Both the position numbers and the translations under genes were made by a program. From Lachnospiraceae bacterium (GTDB lineage: Bacteria > Bacillota > Clostridia > Lachnospirales > Lachnospiraceae): 39,249 nt of DNA. The notes under the pieces are model-generated. The model had not been told where the DNA came from, made no database searches, and saw nothing but the letters and a program-made list of their open reading frames with translations. Positions 24,209 to 31,761 of this stretch are shown here, in pieces. The stretch covers positions 1 through 39,249 of the forward strand of contig JAAVZI010000031.1 of assembly GCA_022791575.1 (NCBI GenBank), given 5' to 3'. The stretch's first letter is position 1. Each line of letters opens with the position of its first letter.

Positions 24209-26155
24209 CTATTGCAGGCGGAACTGGCCGGACAGATATTTTAACTGCTGCGACTGGGCAGCCAGCTGCTGGGAAGTTGCAGCGCTTTCTTCGGACGTTG
24301 CGGAGATTACCTGTACGACGTCGGATATCTGGCTGATTCCTACTGTGACCTGGTCAATCTCGCTGGTCTGGCTCTCGACGGCGCTGACCACAATCCCCAT
24401 CTGCGCGGTGACATTTCCGGCCAGAACACTTGTTTTGTCCAGGGCTTCGGTGACATGCTCCACGGCCTGGCAGCCCTCGGTGACAACGGAAATGGATTCC
24501 TCAATCAATTCCTTGACGGCCTTGGCCGCTTCGTCGGATTTGTTGGCCAGGCTGCGCACCTCGTCGGCTACGACTGAGAAGCCTTTGCCGGCAGAACCGG
24601 CCCGCGCCGCCTCTACCGAGGCGTTCAGCGCCAGAATGTTGGTCTGGAAGGCAATATTTTCAATCGTGGCAATAATATTGCTGATCTTTTCCGAGGATGC
24701 AGAGATTTTCTCCATTGCGGAATTCAGCTCGCCGACATATCCCACGCTGACGCCCAGCTGCGCGCCGGCCTGATTGACATACTGGCCAGCCTCTTCGGCT
24801 GCGGCGGTCGTCTGCTTGGCGCTCTTGGAAATGTCATGAATGGAGGCGGACAGCTCCTGTACAGTCTGGGCCTGCTGTGTGGCGCCCTGGCTTAGGGACT
24901 GGGCGCCGCTGGATACCTGGCCGGAACCGTCCGCTACGGCGTCCACAGACTGGCTGATTTGTGTGAGAATCGTTTTTAAGGAACTGTGGATCTCCCGGGT
25001 GGACTGCTCCATTACCTGGAAATCGCCCGGATAGTGCTCGGTGATCTGCTCATGAAAATCGCCTTCGGCCATGCGGCTTAAATGATGGGATACATCCTGT
25101 GCGATACGGCTGAGCTTGGTTACGGTCACTTCTAAAGCTTTGGTCAGCTCGGCAGGCTCACCGCCGGAAGCCACAGATGGGGCCGGGGTATGGAAATCAC
25201 CCTCGGACAGCTGTTTGAGCCGGGTTACACAGGCACGGACCGGCTTAGATATGGAGCGTGCCATCAGCATTGCCACAGGGAACGAAGCAATGACGACTAA
25301 GACTACGACCAGGATTGTATACAGAATACTTTGGTCAAGCGTAGACTTAAATTCGCGCTGGCTGGCCTCAATGGCAATGCTCCAGTTCTGATTGCCCTCA
25401 ATGGGGGCATAGCCGACCAGCTTGTTGTCGTCGCCAAAACGGTAGGAACCGAAGCCGGTCTCTCTGTTGACCATGCGCTGGTTGACCGCCGCAATATCTT
25501 CCAGACTGGAATCATTTTTTACGGCCTCAAGCATATTGGAGCCCTCTTCTACCACGGAGCGGTCGCGGTGACCGATTACATTTCCCTCGTGATCCAGTAC
25601 ATAGGCCACGCCATCGCTGCCCATGGCCAGATTGACTACGATTTCCGATAGAAAGTCGGCGCTGATTCCTCCGTAGACAACGCCGGCAAACTCGCCATTT
25701 TCCAGAATGGGAACCTCCAATAAGAAGATCATCTGCTTTCCGTCGTTCATAATATTCGATATGTAAGGTTTCTTTGTCTCTCTGCATTTTTGAAAATAGT
25801 CCTCATTGGCGTAGCTGTCGCCGGTTGAGGAGTAGCCGCTGGCATCCATTTTTCCAGTATAAAGAAAGCCGTTGCGCTCAGCGAGGGATTCCCGGACTGA
25901 AACCAGTTCCTGCGCATCGGGCGCTGATTTGCGGAATAGTTCGGAAGCCGCGGCCTCCTGCAGCGCTGTCCAGTATTTGTCCATCCGCCACTCTACTGCG
26001 TCTGCCGCTGTCTGCGTAGACGGGCCGATGGTCTTTTCCATCAGAGTATCGATGCCACTGGCGTTTAATAAGGCGGTAATCGCACCAATCATTGTTGAAC
26101 CAACCAGCACCACCAATAGCATACTAATTTGAATTTTTGCTTTGATTGACCTCAT
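24209..26155 (-). CDS. methyl-accepting chemotaxis protein with Cache sensor domain
   Basis: This 648-residue receptor starts at 26155 (MRSIKAKIQISMLLVV), behind AGGAGGAAG. It has a first membrane helix (about 9-32), an extracellular dCache-like sensor (about 33-275; GYSSTGDSYANEDYFQKC, DHEGNVIGHRD) and a second membrane helix (about 278-300). A HAMP domain (SISKPVRACVTRLKQLSEGD) and a long signalling coiled coil follow. The coiled coil has the conserved hairpin tip (ENIAFQTNILALNASVEAAR, with GKGFSVVADEVRSLA). dCache domains usually bind amino acids or other small ligands; the ligand here is unknown. It ends without a CheR-tethering pentapeptide. A monocistronic unit with its own promoter and terminator. 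Confidence 0.95.
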   Translation of the reverse strand: MRSIKAKIQISMLLVVLVGSTMIGAITALLNASGIDTLMEKTIGPSTQTAADAVEWRMDKYWTALQEAAASELFRKSAPDAQELVSVRESLAERNGFLYTGKMDASGYSSTGDSYANEDYFQKCRETKKPYISNIMNDGKQMIFLLEVPILENGEFAGVVYGGISADFLSEIVVNLAMGSDGVAYVLDHEGNVIGHRDRSVVEEGSNMLEAVKNDSSLEDIAAVNQRMVNRETGFGSYRFGDDNKLVGYAPIEGNQNWSIAIEASQREFKSTLDQSILYTILVVVLVVIASFPVAMLMARSISKPVRACVTRLKQLSEGDFHTPAPSVASGGEPAELTKALEVTVTKLSRIAQDVSHHLSRMAEGDFHEQITEHYPGDFQVMEQSTREIHSSLKTILTQISQSVDAVADGSGQVSSGAQSLSQGATQQAQTVQELSASIHDISKSAKQTTAAAEEAGQYVNQAGAQLGVSVGYVGELNSAMEKISASSEKISNIIATIENIAFQTNILALNASVEAARAGSAGKGFSVVADEVRSLANKSDEAAKAVKELIEESISVVTEGCQAVEHVTEALDKTSVLAGNVTAQMGIVVSAVESQTSEIDQVTVGISQISDVVQVISATSEESAATSQQLAAQSQQLKYLSGQFRLQ

Positions 26156-26203
26156 GTAACATCTTCCTCCTGTTATTTTCATCACTGCCCAGCTGCTGAC
26201 TAG

Positions 26204-26222
26204 TGTACGAATTATTCGTACA
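26204..26222. promoter_or_regulatory. 19-bp perfect palindrome in the chemotaxis receptor leader
   Basis: TGTACGAATTATTCGTACA reads the same on both strands around a single central base. It lies about 20-40 bp downstream of the predicted transcription start and upstream of the ribosome binding site, a position where a repressor dimer would block transcription. The binding protein is unknown. Confidence 0.5.
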
Positions 26223-26247
26223 TGTGTTCTGCTGTAAGCGTGGAATT

Positions 26248-26276
26248 ATTATATCACAATTTGGTGGTTGACGCAA
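26248..26276 (-). promoter_or_regulatory. sigma-A promoter of the chemotaxis receptor gene
   Basis: On the minus strand TTGCGT (complement at 26271-26276) and TATAAT (26248-26253) are separated by exactly 17 bp. The base context TGATATAAT also gives an extended -10. The start codon is about 85 bp downstream of the predicted transcription start. A motility-type sigma promoter is not obvious. Confidence 0.7.
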
Positions 26277-26473
26277 TCATGTTTTTGCAGTTTCTTTCAG
26301 CCAGCGGTAGGCGCCTTTTCCAATTTTTACCACCGGTTCGTCCCGTTCGTATTCATTTAATATGCGCTGAAGCTGCCTGGCGCTGCAAGCATTTCGCCGG
26401 TCTCGTATTCCATCAGGAACAGCTTGCGCAGTCTATGCGCCGAGGAAACTTTTATAAACCGGTCCTGAGCGCA
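26277..26473 (-). pseudogene. decayed gene fragment (frameshifted)
   Basis: Two frames join near 26385. The first is open without a start codon and reads RFIKVSSAHRLRKLFLMEYE then TGEMLAA. One base later the second frame reads RQLQRILNEYERDEPVVKIG then KGAYRWLKETAKT and a stop. The charged, helical composition looks like real protein, but there is no initiator and the frame is broken, so this is a remnant. The family was not recognised. The terminator that follows at 26512 belongs to the neighbouring operon upstream. Confidence 0.35.
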
Positions 26474-26511
26474 TTAAAACCCATCATATGGAATGGAACT
26501 GGTGCCACTGA

Positions 26512-26539
26512 AAAAGGATTCCCTGTTGGGAATCCTTTT
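26512..26539 (-). terminator. terminator of the DUF1266-S66 operon
   Basis: AAAAGGATTCCC (26512-26523), a TGTT loop and GGGAATCCTTTT (26528-26539) form a perfect stem whose minus-strand end is a T run. It lies 28 bp after the stop of the last gene of the operon. Confidence 0.9.
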
Positions 26540-26566
26540 GCTGTTTCTTATGCTTCTTGCCGCTTC

Positions 26567-27400
26567 TTATGCTTCTGTCAGATAGGTAATCATATAATCC
26601 AGTACCCGCTTGGTCTGGCCACATTCCGGGCAGGTAAGGCTTCCATAGAGCCAGCGCAGCACTTCAATCTGCTCCTCAGCGCCGAACAGTTCCGCAATGC
26701 CTGTGGTCCATACAAAGGGGTTGTCGTAAGATACGCCGTCCCAGGCTTCGGGTTCGTACTCCTGCGGAAGAATCAAGCCGATTTCTGATTCCTCTTCATA
26801 AGGATCTACACATTCTGCAAAAAATTCACAGTCCCCACCGCACATGAAATGCAGTTCCTCGACTGCTCCGGCCGCAAATGCCTCCATGCCTGCAAAAACC
26901 AGTTCACGTTCGCCTAAAATGGCCAGTGTGGCGGCCAGCAGTGTACTTTTTTGCTCGTTAGACAGTTCCTGTATGTCCTGCAGCCGGGTGTTGATTAGAT
27001 GTTTGACCAGCCCGGACAGTTTCTTAGCGGCTGCCTGGTAATCGTCCATAAGCGGACTGTCCGGCTCTCCCATACGATTTCCCGGAATATCCGCTGCCAG
27101 GCAGATTCCAAGATTCCAGATCAGCATATGGGCATGCTCTAAGTCCCCCTCTTCCATCACCTGCTCCAGCAGCTGCACCATATGGGGCAGCACGACGTAT
27201 ACCGCCGTGTAAAATGTCATCTGATGAGTAATGTTCTCGAAAATGTCTTGAATGTTCTGCCAGTCTCTAGTTTCGATGGCCGCTTTCAGCTCTGCGCCTA
27301 AGTCTATGCGGCCGGCCATAGACACCACTTCCCAGACGGTAGAATCGAATGGCTCGACGTTAAATGCTGTGTTTTGTTCGTTTTCTTCTAAATGATACAT
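26567..27400 (-). CDS. unrecognised acidic helical protein with C-terminal CxxC
   Basis: This 277-residue soluble, strongly acidic protein begins with an AGGAGG site and MYHLEENEQNTAFNVEPFDS. The central part is helical and repeat-like (FYTAVYVVLPHMVQLLEQVM, HMLIWNLGICLAADIP), reminiscent of HEAT-type solenoids. The C terminus holds LTCPECGQTKRVLDYMI, a single CxxC that could bind metal only together with other ligands (CGGDC and C residues near 185-195 are candidates). I do not recognise the family. It is the last gene of a tight operon with a DUF1266 protein and an S66 peptidase. Similar helical acidic proteins act as immunity or adaptor proteins, but nothing here proves that. Confidence 0.8.
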   Translation of the reverse strand: MYHLEENEQNTAFNVEPFDSTVWEVVSMAGRIDLGAELKAAIETRDWQNIQDIFENITHQMTFYTAVYVVLPHMVQLLEQVMEEGDLEHAHMLIWNLGICLAADIPGNRMGEPDSPLMDDYQAAAKKLSGLVKHLINTRLQDIQELSNEQKSTLLAATLAILGERELVFAGMEAFAAGAVEELHFMCGGDCEFFAECVDPYEEESEIGLILPQEYEPEAWDGVSYDNPFVWTTGIAELFGAEEQIEVLRWLYGSLTCPECGQTKRVLDYMITYLTEA

Positions 27401-27423
27401 CGTATGCCTCCTTTGACTGTCAT

Positions 27424-28293
27424 CTAGTTTGTATCCCTGTAGCTTGAGAATGAACGTTCCTGGCCGATGATGATTCCCTTGGAATCGGTCCCATGGCCAA
27501 TGTCCGGCGTTACCGCAAGCGGCAGGTCTCTGCCTGCAATTTCCTGTACAAGCATTTCTACGGTCGGCACGCAGGATTTTGCCTGCATCTGCGTAAAGGT
27601 TCCCAGCAGAATTCCGGCCGCCTTTTGAAATGCGCCTAATTGCTGCAGTTGGCGCAGATAGGTCTCAATCTGGGGCGCGGTTCCGTGATAGCTCTCCAAT
27701 AACAGGATTTTCCCCTTGAAATCGGGCATGTATTCTGTGCCGGCCAGTTTTAAAAAACAGCGGATATTTCCGCCGATTACAATGCCGTGCATTTCCTTTT
27801 GCTGAATAAAATGGTATCGCAGTTGGAAGAGATCCGGCCTGCCGTTTTGCACAGTATTTTGAAAATCTGCGGTTTGTGTCTTACGGTTGTCATAGACTAG
27901 GTTGCGGATTTGATACAATACGCAGCTCCTGCCTGTTTTGGTATAAATGGCGTTGAGCACAGTAGTCAAATCGCTGTATCCACAGAACGTTTTGGGGCTG
28001 TCGGCAATGACGTGATAATCAAGATCCGGCAGAATTCCATTGGCCAGATCACCGCCGGAAATGTCAAAGATTCCCTTGATTTCATCATTTTTGTAAAAAT
28101 TCATAAGTGCCCGTGCACGCTCGCCGGCCGATGCGCTAACCGCGGGGGCTTTTTCGTAAATTGCATTGCTGAAGGATGTGTGAATCCCCATGCGGAGTAA
28201 CACGTTTTCTAATTCTTGGATTGTTTTGCGGGCGGAATGCTTCTGTCCATTGGAACAGCAGACCATTCCAATGTGGTCACCGGATTGAATCAC
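27424..28293 (-). CDS. S66 family serine peptidase (LD-carboxypeptidase / MccF-like)
   Basis: This 289-residue cytoplasmic protein shows the S66 layout. An N-terminal GDHIGMVCCS strand, then ISGGDLANGILPDLD, the nucleophile Ser107 in CGYSDLT, Glu200 in KILLLES and His267 in DIGHGTDSKG make a complete Ser-Glu-His triad. S66 enzymes either cut the L,D bond in recycled muropeptides or, as MccF, cleave microcin C-type peptidyl-nucleotides to give self-immunity. Sequence alone does not decide between them. Translation starts at GTG (28293) behind GGAGGG, only 2 bp after the DUF1266 stop, so the two are tightly coupled. Confidence 0.9.
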   Translation of the reverse strand: MIQSGDHIGMVCCSNGQKHSARKTIQELENVLLRMGIHTSFSNAIYEKAPAVSASAGERARALMNFYKNDEIKGIFDISGGDLANGILPDLDYHVIADSPKTFCGYSDLTTVLNAIYTKTGRSCVLYQIRNLVYDNRKTQTADFQNTVQNGRPDLFQLRYHFIQQKEMHGIVIGGNIRCFLKLAGTEYMPDFKGKILLLESYHGTAPQIETYLRQLQQLGAFQKAAGILLGTFTQMQAKSCVPTVEMLVQEIAGRDLPLAVTPDIGHGTDSKGIIIGQERSFSSYRDTN

Positions 28294-28295
28294 AT

Positions 28296-28865
28296 TTATC
28301 CCTCCGATTCCAAACTGGTGTTCCAGTCCAGGCCAAGCGGACTGGCAGCACTCGCCTGTACCTGCTGATAAGCTTCCTCAAACGGGGCGCGCTCGGAAAT
28401 GTTTGAGCCGCCACCGGCTGCGCCTAGGATGTAGCTTGAGAAATATTCTTCCCAGGAGCGGTATTGCTGCTGAATCTTCCTTGCGGCCTGGGCGGCGTAG
28501 CGCAGGGATTCTTCTCTTGTGAAAATGCCGGCGATAAACAGTCTGCCGCAGAGGTTACAGGCGCAGGCGTAATCGAACGCGGTTGTGTCTGCAGCGTCTT
28601 GGTCCCCTTCGCTGGGGCCAGCGTTATCGAGGAGATACTGTACCATTTCGACGCCGTTTTCGTGGTCTTTGACTGCCCAGTCTTCCCAGAGTACTTTTTT
28701 AAGCATTTTGGCGTTGGATTTGTTTTTTTCGTAGCCGCCGAGATACTGGCAGCTGCCGCCGCAGTATTCGGACCAGATTGCATAGGTGCCGGCAATCCAG
28801 CGTTCCGCGTCGGTGCGCGGCAGGGTTTGGCCAGGCTCTTCTTTTGTTCGGTTAAATAATCCCAT
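28296..28865 (-). CDS. DUF1266 domain-containing protein
   Basis: This is a 189-residue soluble protein. The C-terminal half matches my memory of DUF1266: AFDYACACNLCGRLFIAGIF followed by TREESLRYAAQAARKIQQQY and SWEEYFSSYILG. That is the AxDxxRxxxLxxxGYLAGYIxxxEAW...SWxEFxxxYxxG type of pattern. The N-terminal part (LPRTDAERWIAGTYAIWSEY) has an acidic/aromatic helix. Function is unknown. AAAGGAGG precedes the start. First gene of a three-gene operon with an S66 peptidase and an unrecognised acidic protein. A second DUF1266 protein, fused to DUF2185, is encoded 1.7 kb away. Confidence 0.75.
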   Translation of the reverse strand: MGLFNRTKEEPGQTLPRTDAERWIAGTYAIWSEYCGGSCQYLGGYEKNKSNAKMLKKVLWEDWAVKDHENGVEMVQYLLDNAGPSEGDQDAADTTAFDYACACNLCGRLFIAGIFTREESLRYAAQAARKIQQQYRSWEEYFSSYILGAAGGGSNISERAPFEEAYQQVQASAASPLGLDWNTSLESEG

Positions 28866-28925
28866 AGATTGGAACCTCCTTTGTTTTTTTGTGGGTCTGT
28901 CTGCAAGCTGCGGGAGTGAGCAGCA

Positions 28926-28950
28926 GCCTGTCTATGCGGGTAGGACAGGC
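28926..28950 (-). other. hairpin in the leader of the DUF1266 operon
   Basis: GCCTGTC (28926-28932) pairs with GACAGGC (28944-28950). It lies about 60 bp upstream of the DUF1266 start and just after the stop of the 79-residue gene. On the minus strand no T run follows, so it is not a clear terminator there; on the plus strand GTTTTGT follows. It may be a partial terminator, a processing site or an mRNA-stabilising stem. Confidence 0.4.
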
Positions 28951-28986
28951 GTTTTGTATGGATTTGATTTTTTGTTCGTTGTCTTG

Positions 28987-29226
28987 CTAATATTCTTTTG
29001 GCACTTCTGCCAGTCCGTAACGCTCTTTGAATTCTTCCAGGTCTTTTTCATTTCGAATGAGCATGATTTCTTCGAATTTTCCGGTCTGGTGGTGTTTAAA
29101 ACCTGCGATCTGCTCGCCGTTGCAGATACTGCATTTGATAATTGGGGTTTTTTGTTCTTTGTCGTATTCTAGTCTTGTAACCTTTTTGGGGGTTCTTCCA
29201 AACAACTGGATTCCTTCTTTCTTCAT
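28987..29226 (-). CDS. small conserved protein with single CSIC motif
   Basis: This 79-residue soluble protein reads KKVTRLEYDKEQKTPIIKCS, ICNGEQIAGFKHHQTGKFEE, then IMLIRNEKDLEEFKERYG. I believe near-identical small proteins are common in Lachnospiraceae, without a known function. The CSIC pair near residue 33 could bind metal only as a dimer. The ATG at 29226 has no ribosome binding site, whereas TTG at 29205 (giving an FGRTPKKVT start) has AAGAAGGA six bases upstream, so the true start may be the latter. A promoter at 29464-29492 precedes it by about 230 bp. Confidence 0.7.
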   Translation of the reverse strand: MKKEGIQLFGRTPKKVTRLEYDKEQKTPIIKCSICNGEQIAGFKHHQTGKFEEIMLIRNEKDLEEFKERYGLAEVPKEY

Positions 29227-29319
29227 GCAGTTGATTTTTGCTGTTTTTGGTTTATTTTTTATTGCATATAAGTGGTCAGGCTTGTTTTATTGTTATCTTA
29301 TATTGTTATCTTTTATTGT

Positions 29320-29472
29320 TCAGTATTTTGGTTGCCATGAATCGTGAGCTGCCATTTTAATTCCTTTGTGTAATTCATTTGGAAAAAGTCTCCATTCCCC
29401 AAAATAGAACCTTCCATCTCTTGTTCTGGGTACTCGAAAAATGTTCTTCCAGATACCAAACTCATTATACCA
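29320..29472 (-). pseudogene. start-less coding remnant
   Basis: An open frame of about 50 codons, free of any start codon for most of its length, reads EFGIWKNIFRVPRTRDGRFY followed by FGEWRLFPNELHKGIKMAAH and DSWQPKY before a stop. The composition, rich in W, F, R and P, looks like the C terminus of a real protein cut off at its 5' side. The family was not recognised. A sigma-A-type promoter overlaps its upstream edge, so it may be transcribed as part of the leader of the 79-residue gene. Confidence 0.35.
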
Positions 29473-29492
29473 TCATAAATCAATGATTACAA
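29464..29492 (-). promoter_or_regulatory. candidate sigma-A promoter
   Basis: On the minus strand TTGTAA (complement at 29487-29492) and a perfect TATAAT (29464-29469) are exactly 17 bp apart. It would drive the 79-residue gene through a leader of about 230 bases. The remainder of 29227-29552 contains the coding remnant at 29320-29472 and no other feature. Confidence 0.55.
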
Positions 29493-29552
29493 TTATTTCC
29501 AGCAGAAAAAATCAGAATTCGTACCAGCTGCATACGGTTCTTCCTAACACGA

Positions 29553-29765
29553 TTATTTCACAAGGCGGTATAGTATCTCGTTGCCGCTTGGATAGGGAAG
29601 CATAGGATCGAGCAGTACCAGATCGAAAGTGCCTGCCTGAAATTCACGGAGTCCGTCGTTGCCATTGCCAACGGACTCTGTCTCATAGTTGTGGTTTTTA
29701 AGAGTCTGGGACAGCTGACGGCTGACGTCTCTTTCGTCTTCTATAAGCAGGATCTTCTGTTTCAT
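29553..29765 (-). pseudogene. truncated response regulator (receiver N-terminal half)
   Basis: These 70 residues (KQKILLIEDERDVSRQLSQT through FDLVLLDPMLPYPSGNEILY) are the first half of an OmpR-type receiver: acidic IEDER, phospho-acceptor Asp in LVLLDPMLP. The frame then stops before the conserved Lys and lacks any DNA-binding domain. LVLLDPMLP replaces the usual LVLLDLMLP. The start overlaps the DUF1905 stop by 4 bp and has an AAAGGAAG site, so it is still placed as an expressed gene. Most likely a degraded two-component gene; a short single-domain peptide of this size could not fold as a complete receiver. Confidence 0.75.
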
Positions 29766-30052
29766 GACTCTACTTCCTTTACGGTGACAGTGACGGTATC
29801 GCCTGGCTGTTTGCCGATTTTACTGCGGATATCTTGGCGGATACCGATGATATAGCATATGGAGCCGTCGGGATTTTTTACGCCCATATTGACAATGCTG
29901 CCGCAATATGGCTCTCCGTCGAATGTGATATCGGCCTTGACTCTGCCTTTTCCAAATTCTTCTCTGATATCGTATGGAAAACGTACATATGCACCGCCTT
30001 TGTCGGGAACGGCCTCGATTACTGCCTGGAATTTGTATTGCCTGCTGTTCAT
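29762..30052 (-). CDS. DUF1905 domain-containing protein
   Basis: This 96-residue protein is essentially one DUF1905 domain: YKFQAVIEAVPDKGGAYVRF, PYDIREEFGKGRVKADITFD, GEPYCGSIVNMG and a final KIGKQPGDTVTVTV. It is a small beta-barrel-like fold, often fused to a YdeI-type domain, here alone. Function is unknown. A GGGAGAATA site precedes the start. It follows the DUF2200 gene by 44 bp and overlaps the truncated response regulator by 4 bp, so these three probably share one transcript. Confidence 0.85.
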   Translation of the reverse strand: MNSRQYKFQAVIEAVPDKGGAYVRFPYDIREEFGKGRVKADITFDGEPYCGSIVNMGVKNPDGSICYIIGIRQDIRSKIGKQPGDTVTVTVKEVES

Positions 30053-30096
30053 GTTTTTGTATTCTCCCTGGTTGGTTATTTTTCAGTTCGTTCCGC

Positions 30097-30444
30097 TTAG
30101 GTGCGCAGAATTTTGTCCATGGTTTTTCCTTTTGCCAACTCGTCAATCAACTTGTCCAGATAGCGGATTTCCTGCATTAGCGGCTCTTCGATTGTCTCAA
30201 CCCGCACTCCGCAGATGGTTCCCTTGATCTTAGTTCTGTTTGGGTTGGGACTGGGTGCATTTCGAAAATCTCCATAGGTAACTGGTTGTTGGAGCGCATG
30301 TTCAATTTCTACCGGTTGATATCCGGTCAGCCAGCAGATGATTTGGTCGGCTTCTTCTTTGGTTCGGCCTTTCTTTTCTGCTTTGGCAATTAGAAGCGGA
30401 TATATTTTTGAAAAATGCATGGCATAGACTTTTTCGTAACTCAT
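30097..30444 (-). CDS. DUF2200 domain-containing protein
   Basis: This 115-residue protein matches DUF2200 along its whole length: YEKVYAMHFSKIYPLLIAKA, then KKGRTKEEADQIICWLTGYQ, then the C-terminal NRTKIKGTICGVRVETIEEP and a helix with MQEIRYLDKLIDELAKGK. Small single-domain protein, function unknown to me. AAGGAGG precedes the start. First gene of a probable unit with DUF1905. Confidence 0.9.
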   Translation of the reverse strand: MSYEKVYAMHFSKIYPLLIAKAEKKGRTKEEADQIICWLTGYQPVEIEHALQQPVTYGDFRNAPSPNPNRTKIKGTICGVRVETIEEPLMQEIRYLDKLIDELAKGKTMDKILRT

Positions 30445-30567
30445 ATAGGCAGCCTCCTTCTTCTGGTTTACATACTTTGCCCTACTCCTGCAATTTTTAA
30501 CAGATAACTTTCAAAAACTTCCATGGGATTCTCACTTTCCTATTCATTTCTAGGATTAACATACCCA

Positions 30568-31599
30568 TTATTCCTCTTTCCATCCCTGCTCCTGACGGCC
30601 AAATCTTCTGCCCACCTCTGCATACAGATATGCCATAACATCCGGAAACAAATTGCAAATCGTATTTAACCCGCACACCGTAGTATGCTCGGAATCAGCA
30701 ATATATTCCTCCGACTCATCTCCCACAAAGAAACGCCAACCGCTGTCAGGAAAATCAGGGCATGGCGTATCATGATACATATAGCCTATAAATCCTTCAT
30801 CCAGCGCCTTTTTCGTAATAAAACACCCCGAATTGCGGTCAAGCAGCTCCGCCCATTCCCGCTCCGCCGGCACATACCAGCTGCTGCGCTGCCAAGCGCC
30901 GCCTTCCTCCAGCAGGCTCTCAATAATCCGATCATTAATAGTTAGAAAATCCCTAAGATCCTCCTCATTGCGGCCCATATCATACAGCGCGCCACACAGG
31001 CAGCTAAGCGCATACTCCTCATACGAATGATAAAAAACCTGCGCCTGCCGAACCCAAAGATCTGTAATCTGCCAAAACTCCTCCTCAGAAATGATTCCGC
31101 AGGCGGCCGCATTTCTACATAAACCGACACGCTCATTAATATCCCAGGCATAGAAGCCCTTTTCCTCCAAAAATGGATAAAATACTTCTGCCTGTTTGCG
31201 GCACTGCTCAAACCGTCTCCGGCCTTCCGGGTGAAGCTCCGCTAAATCAAATAACGGCGCCTGCTTCCAAAAGGTCATGAAATGCTCATAATCCCTGCTT
31301 GCACGAAACAACTGAAAACATGCCTCCAGCAGCGAATCCTTATCCTCCACGCCGTACATCCTTTGCAGATGACCGCGCACCTGCAAAGCTGCTTCCTCAT
31401 CTTCACAAACATACAACGATTCATACCCCATATGCGCTTGAATTCCCGGAACCTTTCTGCAGGAGGAAATTCCGCTGAGCAACAGTGTAAATTGCTCCCT
31501 CGTCACCTCTTGCGCATTCTTTCCTGCTGCCTTGCTTTCTGCTGCTAACCGTTCATATTTTTGCCGGCATGCGGCAATTGTTTCTGTTAAATTTTGCAT
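30568..31599 (-). CDS. DUF1266-DUF2185 (Imm33) fusion protein
   Basis: This 343-residue soluble protein has two parts. Residues ~90-215 follow the DUF1266 pattern (FYAWDINERVGLCRNAAACG, IISEEEFWQITDLWVRQAQV, HSYEEYALSCLCGALYDMGR). Residues ~255-338 match DUF2185/Imm33: SGCFITKKALDEGFIGYMYH, then DSGWRFFVGDESEEYIAD, NTICNLFPDVMAYL. DUF2185 is a known immunity-protein domain of polymorphic toxin systems, which suggests the protein neutralises a toxin or recognises one through the DUF1266 part; this is an inference. AAAGGAGG precedes the start, and a short hairpin (GACGGAG/CTCCGTC, 31616-31637) lies just upstream of it. No toxin gene is visible in the window. Confidence 0.8.
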   Translation of the reverse strand: MQNLTETIAACRQKYERLAAESKAAGKNAQEVTREQFTLLLSGISSCRKVPGIQAHMGYESLYVCEDEEAALQVRGHLQRMYGVEDKDSLLEACFQLFRASRDYEHFMTFWKQAPLFDLAELHPEGRRRFEQCRKQAEVFYPFLEEKGFYAWDINERVGLCRNAAACGIISEEEFWQITDLWVRQAQVFYHSYEEYALSCLCGALYDMGRNEEDLRDFLTINDRIIESLLEEGGAWQRSSWYVPAEREWAELLDRNSGCFITKKALDEGFIGYMYHDTPCPDFPDSGWRFFVGDESEEYIADSEHTTVCGLNTICNLFPDVMAYLYAEVGRRFGRQEQGWKEE

Positions 31600-31761
31600 A
31601 GAACCTCCTTTTGCTGACGGAGCGGACTATCTCCGTCGATTGCCTTTCCCATTAAACTTCCCTGCTGCTTTTACTGATCATGCCTTTTCCCCAGTGCCTG
31701 TCATGGAAACATAGATACTACTATAAACATAGAAATGAAACCATTTCGCAGCATACCGATG

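Noticed and set aside
24345-24773. Plus-strand ORF opposite the chemoreceptor signalling domain
   Set aside because: Mirror of the strongly biased coiled-coil codons of the receptor; no ribosome binding site and low-complexity translation.
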